Shown in pieces: positions 1 through 7,108 of a DNA stretch of 10,277 nucleotides. Position 1 is the stretch's first letter. Each line of letters starts with the position of its first letter. Under the pieces are notes generated by a model, which was given only the letters and a program-made list of their open reading frames with translations, was not told the origin of the DNA and made no database searches. The DNA comes from Acidobacteriota bacterium (GTDB taxonomy: Bacteria > Acidobacteriota > UBA890). Position numbers and translations under genes: made by a program. Where the stretch lies: NCBI GenBank assembly GCA_022563115.1, contig JADFNY010000099.1, forward strand, positions 1 through 10,277. The letters are read 5' to 3'.

Positions 1-524
1 TACAGCATCGGCGGCGCCGGGACCTCACCACCGTAGCGTGAGATCACCAGCGGCGCGTCGGAGCCTCGATAGGTGGCGATGAGATCTCTCAGCATGTCGG
101 CGCTCACGAACGGCATGTCGGCGAGCATGATCACGACCGCATCGATGCCGTCGGGCAGCGCGTCGACACCGGCTCGCACCGACGTATGGATGCCGGTCTC
201 GTGGTCGGCGTTGAATACCGTCCTGCAGCCGAGCCCGTCGATCTGGGCCTCGGCATGCTCCCGCTCGTGGCCGGTGACGACGACGATCGGATCGAAGCCG
301 GCGGCGACGGCGGTTTTGGCGGCGCGGCGCAGCACCGTTTCGCCGTCGATTTCGATCAGCATCTTGTTCTCGCCCATGCGAGTGGAGGAGCCGGCGGCGA
401 GCAGGAGGACGCCGACGCGGGCGTCGCCACGGGGAGGCAGCCCGCCGTTGCTCGGCGGCGCAGCATCGTCACGTGGGGGCAGCCTGTCGTTGGGCGGGAT
501 CATAGCATCGTCACACGCGGTCAT
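1..524 (-). CDS. MocA-like molybdenum cofactor nucleotidyltransferase (3' end cut by window edge)
   Basis: Members of this family transfer a nucleotide (CMP in MocA) onto the molybdenum-pterin cofactor for xanthine-dehydrogenase-type enzymes in the cytoplasm. About 174 codons are present. The GT-A-like nucleotidyltransferase fold begins near residue 37, with the signature LLLAAGSSTRMGENK at about 40-54. A VVVTGHE strand-loop follows near 81-87, and the metal-site strand MLADMPFV is at about 133-140; MocA proteins usually have ADQP where this has ADMP. The core is preceded by about 36 residues rich in Pro, Asp and Gly, made largely of two copies of a 14-residue repeat. The ATG at 524 is preceded by GGGAAG nine bases upstream. 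It overlaps the 3' end of the xdhC-like gene by 14 bases in another frame, implying coupled translation. A second ATG at 503 would remove part of the extension. Family membership is secure; whether the product is MocA (CMP) or a related MobA-like enzyme is inferred from the XdhC neighbour. Confidence 0.88.
   Translation of the reverse strand, partial: MTACDDAMIPPNDRLPPRDDAAPPSNGGLPPRGDARVGVLLLAAGSSTRMGENKMLIEIDGETVLRRAAKTAVAAGFDPIVVVTGHEREHAEAQIDGLGCRTVFNADHETGIHTSVRAGVDALPDGIDAVVIMLADMPFVSADMLRDLIATYRGSDAPLVISRYGGEVPAPPML
429..512 (-). repeat. Two tandem 42-bp imperfect repeats in the 5' end of the MocA-like gene
   Basis: Unit 1 covers 512-471 and unit 2 covers 470-429. Both are in frame and encode 14 residues each: DDAMIPPNDRLPPR, then DDAAPPSNGGLPPR. 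The copies share the opening GACGATGCT, the middle AAC and the closing CTG-CC-CC-CGT pattern. They form a disordered-looking, proline-rich N-terminal tail ahead of the nucleotide-binding loop. The first unit overlaps the last codons of the xdhC-like gene by two bases. Confidence 0.75.
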
Positions 525-1626
525 GGATCGGAGCTTCCCGGTTCTTGAGATGGCCCGGCGAGCGTCCGGAACGCACCGCCAGTAGCTCGGAAACGACGGC
601 GAGGCCGACCTGCTCGGGTCCCTCGGCGCCGAGATCGAGACCGATGGGTGCGAAGATGCGCTCGCGGTCGTGTTCGGCTGCCTCCTCGGCGATTTCCTCG
701 CACCGCGCGCGGGGGCCGAGGAGACCGAGGTAGGGGATGGGGGCGGCGAGGAAACGTCGGGCCCACGCCTTGTCGCGGGCCAGATTATGGGTTTTGAGGA
801 CAACAAAGGTATCGGCGCCGACGGGTATCTCGAGGACGTCATCGGGGAGCGCCTCTACGAGTCGCCAGGCGGTCGGGAAGCGCTCGGTTAGCAGATATGC
901 TGGTCGATGATCGATAACCAACACCCGGAATCCGGCGTCGGCGGCGCTTCGCACCATCGGCATGGCGTCGTCGCCGGCGCCGCAGATAACCAGATACGGC
1001 GGCGGCTCGAAGACCTCGATGAAGGCGCGCACGCCGTCCACCAGCACGGTACGCGACACTCCTGCGTCGGCGGCGTCGTTGGCGGCGGCCAAGAGCGCTT
1101 CGTCGACCCCCGCGTCGCCCGTGCTGGCGGCGAGCTTGGGGTTGGAGCCGAGGATCAGCATGCGGCCGTCGATCGAGGTCTCGGTACCCGCGGTGGTTCC
1201 GCTCGTCGTGCCGAGCACGGTGACCGCGGCAAAGGCGTTGTCTTGGGCCAGCAGGTTCCGCAGCCGGCCGGCAGCCTCGGCAAAACCCGGGCGAGTCGCC
1301 GGAGCGACGAAGATGTCGACCTCGCCGTCGCAGCCGAGCCCCAGGCCCCAAAGCGCCTCGTCATCGTCACCGGTCTCGTAGTGCAACAGCCGGCATTCGC
1401 CGTCCTCGATCACGGCGAGGCCGGTCTGGCGAACGTCCTCTTCGAGGCAGCCGCCGCTGATGCCTCCCAATGTCGAGCCGTCGTCGGCGATCAGGAAGCG
1501 GGCGCCCGGTCGGCGGTAGGCCGAGCCGGAGATCTTGACGACGCAGGCGATGGCGGCGTCTTGGCCGGCCGCCGTGAGCTCGGCGAGCCGGTCGAGGATC
1601 GCGTTGGTCTCCTGCCAGTGCTTCAC
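511..1626 (-). CDS. XdhC/CoxI-family molybdenum hydroxylase maturation protein
   Basis: XdhC-type proteins bind the molybdenum cofactor, take part in its sulfuration and hand it to xanthine dehydrogenase or CO-dehydrogenase-like hydroxylases. The 371-residue product has the two-domain layout of the family. The N-terminal XdhC/CoxI domain shows SGSAYRRPGARFL (about 33-45) and the cysteine motif ISGGCLEED (about 56-64), then GLGCDGEVDIFV (about 96-107). The C-terminal Rossmann-like domain starts at VICGAGDDAMPMV (about 213-225) and includes PYLGLLGPRAR (298-308) and IGLDLGAEGPEQ (328-339). The chosen start is the GTG at 1626: it forms a GTGA overlap with the stop of the upstream gene and gives the usual N-terminus ahead of ILDRLAEL. 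An in-frame ATG at 1689 would add 21 arginine-rich residues lying inside the upstream gene, which is less likely. No strong ribosome-binding site is visible, which fits coupled translation. The MocA-like gene next door supports the role. The substrate hydroxylase is not in the window. Confidence 0.88.
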   Translation of the reverse strand: MKHWQETNAILDRLAELTAAGQDAAIACVVKISGSAYRRPGARFLIADDGSTLGGISGGCLEEDVRQTGLAVIEDGECRLLHYETGDDDEALWGLGLGCDGEVDIFVAPATRPGFAEAAGRLRNLLAQDNAFAAVTVLGTTSGTTAGTETSIDGRMLILGSNPKLAASTGDAGVDEALLAAANDAADAGVSRTVLVDGVRAFIEVFEPPPYLVICGAGDDAMPMVRSAADAGFRVLVIDHRPAYLLTERFPTAWRLVEALPDDVLEIPVGADTFVVLKTHNLARDKAWARRFLAAPIPYLGLLGPRARCEEIAEEAAEHDRERIFAPIGLDLGAEGPEQVGLAVVSELLAVRSGRSPGHLKNREAPIHDRV

Positions 1627-2510
1627 CGCCGCACGATGAGCCGGTCGCCCGACGCCGAAAGCACGAGACGACCGCCGTAGGTGTTCCACCAGGCCACCCA
1701 GCTGTCTCGGTCCACGTAGTTCTCCTCGGTCAGGGTGGCGATTTGCTCGATGATCGACCCGAGGCTGTCGCCGCGCAACTCAGGGGACAGCAAGCCGTCA
1801 ACGATCATGTTCCCGAGGGCGCGGCGGAAGCCGCGTTCCTTGGCGCCGCGGCCGTCCAGGTCAGTCGCCTCGATCCTGAAATTGAGGTCGTGCGGCGGGA
1901 TGAGGACCGTCCCGAGGACGTAGGTGCCGACCGGTTCGCTTTCCAATATCCAACCGCGGCCGGCGTAAAACCAGTACTCCTCGGCGGTCAGCAGCATGGC
2001 TTCGTCGTGGATCGGCTCACCGGCTTCCATGGCGCTGGCTACCACGATGAGACGATCCTCTTCGTCCGACCAGAGCACGAAATCGCTGCGCGGCTCCCAC
2101 CACCCGGTCCATTCGGCGTAGGTATCGAACTCTTCTCCGGTGATCCGCTCGAGCTGGTCCATGGCGCGCTCGGCGGAGTCTTTGTCGAGGTCGGTACCCG
2201 CTAACCACATGATCAACTCGCTTACCGCCTGCCTGATCCCGGCGTTCTTCTGTTGCGGGTTCTCGAGCGTGACGACCGCGATACGGAAGCAGATATTGGG
2301 ATCGACGGCGAGGCGGCCGAGGCGCTCCTGGCCGACGTCGATCACGTTGGTGAGCCCGGAAAAGGCGTCCCAGAACCAGTACTCCATGGCGTCGAGGGTG
2401 CGCAACTCGCGGCAGCGCGCGCCGAGCGGTTGTTCCTGGGCGAACGCCGGCGCGGCCGGCAACAGGATCAATCCGGCGACGAACGCGGCTGGCACGACGG
2501 TGCTGGACAT
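1623..2510 (-). CDS. Secreted protein of unknown function with an internal tandem duplication
   Basis: I do not recognise a named family. The 295-residue product opens with a signal peptide: a short polar start, a hydrophobic core to about residue 20, and a likely cut after PAFA near 24, so export is expected. The mature part is two related units about 135-137 residues apart, roughly 36-157 and 171-293. Matching pieces are MEYWFWDA and EEYWFYAG, NICFRIAV and DLNFRIEA, GIRQAVSELI and GFRRALGNMI, AEWTGWWEP and VAWWNTYG, and a closing DRLIV in both. Each unit has an amphipathic helical stretch followed by a Trp-Trp motif, which loosely recalls tryptophan-rich segments near HEAT repeats in some environmental bacteria (a weak recollection, not a call). 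There are only three cysteines (33, 74 and the signal region has none besides), so no obvious metal site. It starts 31 bases after the other secreted-protein gene and overlaps xdhC by four bases. No ribosome-binding site stands out. Confidence 0.8.
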   Translation of the reverse strand: MSSTVVPAAFVAGLILLPAAPAFAQEQPLGARCRELRTLDAMEYWFWDAFSGLTNVIDVGQERLGRLAVDPNICFRIAVVTLENPQQKNAGIRQAVSELIMWLAGTDLDKDSAERAMDQLERITGEEFDTYAEWTGWWEPRSDFVLWSDEEDRLIVVASAMEAGEPIHDEAMLLTAEEYWFYAGRGWILESEPVGTYVLGTVLIPPHDLNFRIEATDLDGRGAKERGFRRALGNMIVDGLLSPELRGDSLGSIIEQIATLTEENYVDRDSWVAWWNTYGGRLVLSASGDRLIVRR

Positions 2511-2541
2511 GGATTCAGGGTGCGTGGGGTCCTGCTAGAGC

Positions 2542-3126
2542 TTACCGGTTGCGGCCGCTGCCGGCGCCGCCCATCGGGCCGGTGAGATTGGGCATCATCC
2601 TGAGGGTCTGCATGATCCGGTAGGTCGTCGGGTTTAGACCCCACAACCGGTCCTCTGCATTGATATCCTCGAACCAGATCAGCGGCGCGAGCTCCTCGGG
2701 TCGACGCTGCGGGCCGTCGCCGCCGGTCGCGGCGGCAAGAAAGCGCTCGGCGCCGGCCACGCGGGCGCGCCAGGGGCCGCTCCAGGCGTGGAACTCTTCG
2801 GCGTTGCCGGCGACGTAGTAGATGTCGTGCAGCGTCCAGCCGATCGCCGCGGCTGTCAGCTCGACGTCGACCAGGGTGCCGCCGGTCAAACCGACCAGAG
2901 CGCTGGCGCCGACCTCGGTGGGGACGATCGTGCGGATCTCGACGTTCTCGTAGCCGAGGTCCATGTCGCGCATGACGACGTAGACGTCCTGGATCGAGGG
3001 CTCGGGTGGCCGAGCGCTGGCGCTCGATGCCTGGCCCTGCGCCGGGCCCCCGTAGGCGAGCGCCGACACCACGACGATCGCTAGAAGAAACGCGGTGATG
3101 GCTGCGTTGGAGGGTAAAATTCTCAC
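2542..3126 (-). CDS. Small secreted protein of unknown function
   Basis: The 194-residue product is not recognised. It starts at a GTG (3126) and has a clear signal peptide: MRILPSN, then a hydrophobic stretch from about residue 9 to 25, with a likely cleavage after AQGQA near 33. A low-complexity Ser/Ala/Pro linker follows to about 44. The mature part reads as a compact globular domain with alternating hydrophobic segments (DVYVVMRDM, VEIRTIV, IGWTLHDIYYVAG) and a tryptophan-containing middle (FHAWSGPWRARV, about 112-123). The C-terminus is Gly/Met/Asn-rich. The mature region has no cysteines. No clear Shine-Dalgarno sequence precedes the GTG, so the start is less certain than the frame. Codon use is GC3-rich like its neighbours. 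It lies 105 bases after sufT and 31 bases before the other secreted-protein gene, and could be a distal part of the suf transcript or have its own promoter. Confidence 0.72.
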   Translation of the reverse strand: MRILPSNAAITAFLLAIVVVSALAYGGPAQGQASSASARPPEPSIQDVYVVMRDMDLGYENVEIRTIVPTEVGASALVGLTGGTLVDVELTAAAIGWTLHDIYYVAGNAEEFHAWSGPWRARVAGAERFLAAATGGDGPQRRPEELAPLIWFEDINAEDRLWGLNPTTYRIMQTLRMMPNLTGPMGGAGSGRNR

Positions 3127-3203
3127 GAAATCAGGCTATCACAAAAGGTCAGTGCCACGCTCGGCGGCGCGGTCCTGAAAATCACCGGATCTGCCCAGCC
3201 GGC

Positions 3204-3229
3204 GGCGTACTACGAGCCAGAGTAGCGCC
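3204..3229 (-). other. Small imperfect hairpin just after sufT
   Basis: Read on the minus strand, GGCG-C-TACT pairs with AGTA-CGCC around a nine-base loop, giving an 8-bp stem with one bulged C. It begins two bases after the sufT stop codon. There is no T-run behind it, so it is not a classic intrinsic terminator. It may stabilise the 3' end or mark the end of the suf operon, but the case is weak. Confidence 0.3.
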
Positions 3230-3231
3230 CG

Positions 3232-3549
3232 TCACTCCCAGATCCCCAGCAGCATCTTGACGTCCTCCGTCGCCATGGTGCGGGGGTCCCAGGGTGGGCT
3301 CCAGATCAGCTGGATGTCGACGTTGTCGACCTCGTCGAGGTCCAGAACACATCCGTGCACGGCGGCCATGATCTGCGGGCCGACAGGGCAGGCGGGGGAG
3401 GTGAGCGTCATCTTGACGTTCACCTGTTTTTCGGGCTCGTCGATCTCGACGTCGTACACCAGCCCCAGGTCGACGATCGAGACGTTCATCTCGGGGTCGG
3501 TGATCGGCCGCATGGCCTCGATTACTTCTTCTTTGTTCGGCAACGCCAT
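3232..3549 (-). CDS. sufT: SufT, MIP18/DUF59-family Fe-S maturation factor
   Basis: SufT-type proteins help load or transfer Fe-S clusters to client proteins. The 105-residue product is a single MIP18/DUF59 domain of normal length. It shows the family pattern: ITDPEMNVSIVDLGLVYDV (about 16-34), the cysteine loop TLTSPACPVGPQI (48-60; Cys54) and the closing VDIQLIWSPPWDP (77-89). A second cysteine is at 67. The start is firm because an eight-base Shine-Dalgarno match ends four bases before the ATG. It is the last suf gene, 11 bases after sufU, a common position in operons that pair SufU with SufBCD. The family is sometimes labelled PaaD-like, but the suf context settles the role. It is followed by a 105-base gap with a weak hairpin. 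Confidence 0.93.
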   Translation of the reverse strand: MALPNKEEVIEAMRPITDPEMNVSIVDLGLVYDVEIDEPEKQVNVKMTLTSPACPVGPQIMAAVHGCVLDLDEVDNVDIQLIWSPPWDPRTMATEDVKMLLGIWE

Positions 3550-3553
3550 CGGT

Positions 3554-3561
3554 ACCTCCTT
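3554..3561 (-). promoter_or_regulatory. Very strong ribosome-binding site of sufT
   Basis: Read on the minus strand this is AAGGAGGT, a perfect eight-base match to the anti-Shine-Dalgarno sequence, four bases before the sufT ATG. Its first base is also the last base of the sufU stop codon. It is the strongest such site in the operon, suggesting SufT is translated independently and well. Confidence 0.8.
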
Positions 3562-4055
3562 CAGGATTTTTTGGTTACGATCTCGATATCGCGATCGGCC
3601 TCGACCTCACCAACGAGGTCGTAGTCGTACTCGGCCAGGGCCTGCTCCAGCGTCATCCAGGCGAGCAGCGCGCACTTGATCCGCACCGGGAACTTCTTGA
3701 CCCCCTCGAGCGCTTCGAGGTCGCCGGGGTCGAACCCCTCGGGCCATTCGGCGCCCTTCATGACCGATTGAAACGTCTTTTTCAGCGCCAGCGCATCCTC
3801 CAATGAGGCGCCCTCGAGTTGTTGCGCCAGCATCGAGGCGGAAGCGACCGAAATCGAGCAGCCGCGCGGATCGATGTGCAGGCCGCGGATTCGGCCGTCG
3901 GCGATGTCCAGATGCATGACCAGCTCGTCGCCACACAACGGGTTGTGCCCCTCGACCTCGACGTTGGGGTCGTCGACGGCCTTCGCCCCGTGCGGGGTGC
4001 GGTAGTGGTCGAGGATGACCTCGCGGTACAGCTCGTCGAGCCCGGCCACGGTCAC
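3561..4055 (-). CDS. sufU: SufU, zinc-dependent sulfur acceptor / IscU-like scaffold
   Basis: SufU accepts persulfide sulfur from SufS and passes it to the SufBCD scaffold. The 164-residue product has the IscU fold signatures: LYREVILDHYRTPHG (9-23), NPLCGDEL (38-45), RGCSISVASASM (64-75) and VRIKCALLAW (124-133). The expected ligands Cys41, Asp43, Cys66 and Cys128 are all present, at the numbers I recall for Bacillus subtilis SufU. The insertion that separates SufU from IscU is visible before the last cysteine (about 100-122, with WPEGFDPGDLEAL). A charged C-terminal tail of about 15 residues follows. The start is a GTG at 4055 whose GTGA overlaps the sufS stop, so translation is coupled to sufS, matching the physical pairing of the two proteins. 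Confidence 0.95.
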   Translation of the reverse strand: MTVAGLDELYREVILDHYRTPHGAKAVDDPNVEVEGHNPLCGDELVMHLDIADGRIRGLHIDPRGCSISVASASMLAQQLEGASLEDALALKKTFQSVMKGAEWPEGFDPGDLEALEGVKKFPVRIKCALLAWMTLEQALAEYDYDLVGEVEADRDIEIVTKKS

Positions 4056-5311
4056 AGTCCGAAGACTTTGCGGGCGGCGAGCAACGAATCGATCAGCGCG
4101 TCGACGTCGTTGCGGTCGTTGTAGATGTAGAACGAGGCCCGCGCCGTGGCGACGACACCGAGCCGGTGCATGAGCGGCTTGGCGCAGTGGTGCCCGGCGC
4201 GGATCGCAACGCCGTGCTGGTCGACGATCGTTCCGAGGTCATGGGGGTGGATGTCGGTGTCGATGAACGACACCAGGCCGCAACGATCGACGGGATCCCG
4301 GGGGCCGAAGAACCGGATGAACGGCAGCTCGGCGAGGCGCTCCATGGCGTAGGAGATGATGTACTTCTCATGCGCCCGGATGTTCTCCATGCCGATGTCC
4401 ATCAGGTAGTCGGTGGCGGCGCCGAGCCCGACCGCATCGGCAACACTAGGGGTCCCGGCCTCGAACTTGTGCGGCACCCCTGCCCAGGTGCTCCGCTCCA
4501 GGGTGACGTTGCGGATCATCTCGCCGCCGCCGAGAAACGGATCCATCTCTTCGAGCAGGTCGCGGCGGGCCCACAGCACGCCGATGCCCATTGGGCCGAG
4601 CGCCTTGTGGGGCGAGTAGGCGTAGAAGTCGCAGTCGAGGGTCTCGACGTTGACCGGCCCGTGGGGCGCGCTCTGGGCGCCGTCGACGAGCACCAGGGCG
4701 CCGACGGCGCGGGCGGCGCAGGCGATCGTGCGCACCGAATTGATCGTCCCCAGGGCGTTGGACACGTGGCCCATGCAGACGAGCTTCGTCTTGTCGGTGA
4801 TGTATTCATCGAGGCGATCGGTGCGCAGGTGCCCGTCGTCGTCGATGTCGATGAAGCGAAGCTTGCAGCCGGTGTCTTTGGCGAGCAGTTGCCAGGGCAC
4901 CAGGTTGCTATGGTGCTCCATCACCGTGAGGACGACTTCGTCATCCTCTGCCAGGAACTTGCGGCCCCAGGCGTGGGCAACGAGATTGATCGACTCCGTC
5001 GTGTTGCGGGTGAAGACAATACTGGTGGGATCGTCGGCGTGGATGAATCGGCAGACCTTGCGACGGACTTCCTCGTAGGCTTCGGTCGCTTCTTCCGCGA
5101 GGCAGTGGACGCCGCGGTGAACGTTGGCATTGGTGTGGCTGTAGTGGTGGCTGATCGCATCGATGACCGACTGTGGTTTCTGGCTGGTGGCGGCGTTGTC
5201 GAGGTAGACGAGGGGCTTGCCGCGAACCTTGCGCCGCAGGATGGGGAAATCCTGTCGAATGCGCTCGACATCGAGCGGCGTCGTTTCGGCCTGGGTGTCG
5301 ACGGGGTTCAT
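4052..5311 (-). CDS. sufS: SufS, group II cysteine desulfurase
   Basis: SufS is a cytoplasmic PLP enzyme that converts L-cysteine to L-alanine and holds the sulfur as a persulfide. From the ATG at 5311 the product is 419 residues, close to the family norm. It has YLDNAATSQKP (36-46), NVHRGVH (63-69), MEHHSN (131-136; His134 should stack on PLP), LVDGAQSAPH (208-217), AYSPHKALGPMGIGVLW with the PLP lysine at 236, and RAGHHCAKPLMH with the catalytic Cys376. The RxGHHC loop and the absence of the longer group I loop mark it as SufS rather than IscS. A TTG at 5329 would add six residues and overlap the Rieske stop. I chose the ATG because the family begins near there, though the ribosome-binding signal is weak for both. 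The pair with sufU is translationally coupled. Confidence 0.95.
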   Translation of the reverse strand: MNPVDTQAETTPLDVERIRQDFPILRRKVRGKPLVYLDNAATSQKPQSVIDAISHHYSHTNANVHRGVHCLAEEATEAYEEVRRKVCRFIHADDPTSIVFTRNTTESINLVAHAWGRKFLAEDDEVVLTVMEHHSNLVPWQLLAKDTGCKLRFIDIDDDGHLRTDRLDEYITDKTKLVCMGHVSNALGTINSVRTIACAARAVGALVLVDGAQSAPHGPVNVETLDCDFYAYSPHKALGPMGIGVLWARRDLLEEMDPFLGGGEMIRNVTLERSTWAGVPHKFEAGTPSVADAVGLGAATDYLMDIGMENIRAHEKYIISYAMERLAELPFIRFFGPRDPVDRCGLVSFIDTDIHPHDLGTIVDQHGVAIRAGHHCAKPLMHRLGVVATARASFYIYNDRNDVDALIDSLLAARKVFGL

Positions 5312-5322
5312 CGCCGCGGTCT

Positions 5323-5694
5323 CTACCAACTGTCGTCGGCGCCGACGTCGTCGTCACCGCGGTCCTTGAGGGCTACGTGGATGCGACCGTCCTTCTCCAT
5401 GACCGGGAAGGTCTCGATCGGTGCGGCCGCCGGCATGGCGAGAACCGCGCCGGTGCGGATGTCGAACTTGGCGCCGTGGCGCGGGCACACGATGGCGTAC
5501 TCCTCGAGGTCGCCGTCGCCGAGCGGGCCGTCGTCGTGTGAGCACAGGTCCTGAACGGCGTACAGTTGGCCGTTGGCGCGCGCCACCGCAACGCGGTACG
5601 CCGCGACCTGGAACGTCTTGACCTCACCGTCGGCGATCCCGTCGGCGTCCGCGACGTCGATCCACTTCCTGGTTTCTGTTGTCGTCTGGCTCAT
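5323..5694 (-). CDS. Rieske [2Fe-2S] ferredoxin encoded inside the suf operon
   Basis: The 123-residue protein is a free-standing Rieske domain with no signal peptide or membrane segment, so it is a cytoplasmic electron carrier. The cluster ligands are CSH (Cys51, His53) and CPRH (Cys70, His73), with the beta strands VAVARANGQLYAVQDLC before and FDIRTGAVL after. This is the pattern of the soluble ferredoxins of ring-hydroxylating dioxygenases and NirD-like proteins; it lacks the disulfide cysteines of the cytochrome bc1 Rieske protein. The C-terminus ends in an acidic tail, DRGDDDVGADDSW, unlike a typical dioxygenase ferredoxin. It lies four bases after sufD and just before sufS. Similar genes are known in suf operons of some high-GC bacteria, but their role is unsettled: electron supply to cluster assembly, or simply a client. 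The fold and ligands are certain; the function is not. Confidence 0.9.
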   Translation of the reverse strand: MSQTTTETRKWIDVADADGIADGEVKTFQVAAYRVAVARANGQLYAVQDLCSHDDGPLGDGDLEEYAIVCPRHGAKFDIRTGAVLAMPAAAPIETFPVMEKDGRIHVALKDRGDDDVGADDSW

Positions 5695-5698
5695 CCGC

Positions 5699-7045
5699 CT
5701 ATCTCGTTTGCAGCTTGTCGCGGACGTAGTCCCACAACCGGGCGTGCATCGCCTTGTCGTCGATGCGGTCGAGCACCGGGGCGAAGAAGCCCTCGACGAT
5801 GATGCGCTCGGCGGCGCGGCGCGACATTCCGCGGGTCATCAAGTAGAACACCTGCTCCTCGTCGATCGGTCCGACGGTGGCACCGTGGGTGCAGCGCACG
5901 TTCTCGTTGAGGATCTCCAGCTCCGGGATCGATTCAGCGCGACATTCCTTGTCGAGCAGCAAGTTGCGGTTTTCCTGGTAGGCCTCGCTGTCGGGGGCGT
6001 CGATATTGATGCGGATGAGGCCGGTGTAGGCCGACCGCGCCGAGTTCTCGAGGACCACTTTGAAGTCGAGGTCCGAATAGGTATGGCCGTGCACGTGAAT
6101 TTGCTCGGTGTGGTTGTCGAAGTGCTGCGAAGCATCCCCGAACAGAATGCCGATCATCTCGGAGTAGGCGTTGGCGCCCCGCAGCTCGGTGCGGACGTCG
6201 GTCTTGTTGTAGAGGCCGCCGAGGCCGATCCCGACGCTCACCGCCTGGGTGTCGCGACCGAGGTGAAACTTCTGGGTGTAGTGCGAGCGCGTCCGGGGGC
6301 CCCAGTTCTGCACGTTGACGTACTGGAGCCGCGCGTTCTTGCCGACGCTCGCCTCGGTGACGGCGTGGGCGATGACGCGCGGTGAGGCGCCGTTGGTGGA
6401 GGCGTCGGGGGCGCTGCCGTACTCATCGATCATGATCGCCGAAGCGCCCTCTTCGAGCACGACAAGGGTGCGCGGGAAGACTGCCGCCAGGTCCTGGCCG
6501 CTCTGATACAAGGCGTGCACCGGGGTGCCGATCTCGACGCCGGCCGGCACGTACAGAAAGACGCCGCCGGAAAACAACGCCGCATTGAGCGCCGCGAACT
6601 TGCTCTCCTCGATCGGCACCTGCTTGCCGAGGTGTTTCTCGACGATCTCCGGGTGCTGTTGCACGGCGGTTGAAAGGTCGCAAAGGATCACGCCGGCGTC
6701 GCGCCATTCGTCCTCGAGGGCGAACACCGGAGCCTGTGCGTCTTGCTGAATCAGCAGCCCGGCGAGGTTCTGGGTCGCCTCGGAAGAGAACTTGTCGGAT
6801 AGCGCCATCACGGCGGCCGGGTCGACCGCTCGCCCTTCGCCGCCGTCCGGCAGCAGCGGGTTGACCTTGTCGATGAGGAACTTCTCGGGCTCGGTGTAGC
6901 GCCACAGGTGGACGACGCGGTCGGGCAGCGGGGCTTCCTCGTAGCTGTCCCAGGCTTGCAGCCGCCAGCGCTCCAACCAGTCGGGCTCGTTACCCGCCCG
7001 GGCGATCGCGCGGGCGGCATCGGCCCCAATCGTTGCCGTACTCAT
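5699..7045 (-). CDS. sufD: SufD, Fe-S scaffold subunit
   Basis: SufD pairs with SufB on a SufC dimer to form the cytoplasmic SufBC2D scaffold and is linked to iron entry. The 448-residue product has a helical N-terminus (EPDWLERWRLQAW, 20-32; VHLWRYTEPEKF, 45-56), then the right-handed beta-helix core, then a C-terminal helical domain. The core shows FAALNAALFSGGVFLYVP (150-167) and NVQNWGPRTRSHYTQKF (244-260). The C-terminal domain carries NVRCTHGATVGPIDEEQVFYL (382-402), where Cys385 and His387 match the Cys/His pair needed at the SufB-SufD interface. The ATG at 7045 gives the normal length, although its upstream sequence (GAGACGATACAC) is a poor ribosome-binding site. It is set off from sufB by 124 bases holding two inverted repeats, and followed four bases later by the Rieske gene. 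It is distinguished from SufB by its shorter length and the RCTHGATVG motif. Confidence 0.95.
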   Translation of the reverse strand: MSTATIGADAARAIARAGNEPDWLERWRLQAWDSYEEAPLPDRVVHLWRYTEPEKFLIDKVNPLLPDGGEGRAVDPAAVMALSDKFSSEATQNLAGLLIQQDAQAPVFALEDEWRDAGVILCDLSTAVQQHPEIVEKHLGKQVPIEESKFAALNAALFSGGVFLYVPAGVEIGTPVHALYQSGQDLAAVFPRTLVVLEEGASAIMIDEYGSAPDASTNGASPRVIAHAVTEASVGKNARLQYVNVQNWGPRTRSHYTQKFHLGRDTQAVSVGIGLGGLYNKTDVRTELRGANAYSEMIGILFGDASQHFDNHTEQIHVHGHTYSDLDFKVVLENSARSAYTGLIRINIDAPDSEAYQENRNLLLDKECRAESIPELEILNENVRCTHGATVGPIDEEQVFYLMTRGMSRRAAERIIVEGFFAPVLDRIDDKAMHARLWDYVRDKLQTR

Positions 7046-7108
7046 GTGTATCGTCTCGTGGGTTCATGCCGTTTTCCGCCCCTGGAAGCCCAGCGGCTGG
7101 GGGAGCGG

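Noticed and set aside
907..1680. A 257-codon open frame on the plus strand opposite the xdhC-like gene
   Set aside because: It mirrors a conserved gene, has no motif of its own and no ribosome-binding site.
3127..3231. A separate promoter for the two secreted-protein genes
   Set aside because: I found no -35/-10 pair with acceptable spacing in these 105 bases; the transcript may simply continue from sufT.
4166..5554. A 462-codon open frame on the plus strand opposite sufS and the Rieske gene
   Set aside because: It is the antisense of well-conserved genes in GC-rich DNA, where stop codons are rare on the opposite strand. Its translation has no recognisable motif and low-complexity Val/Asp/Gly runs.
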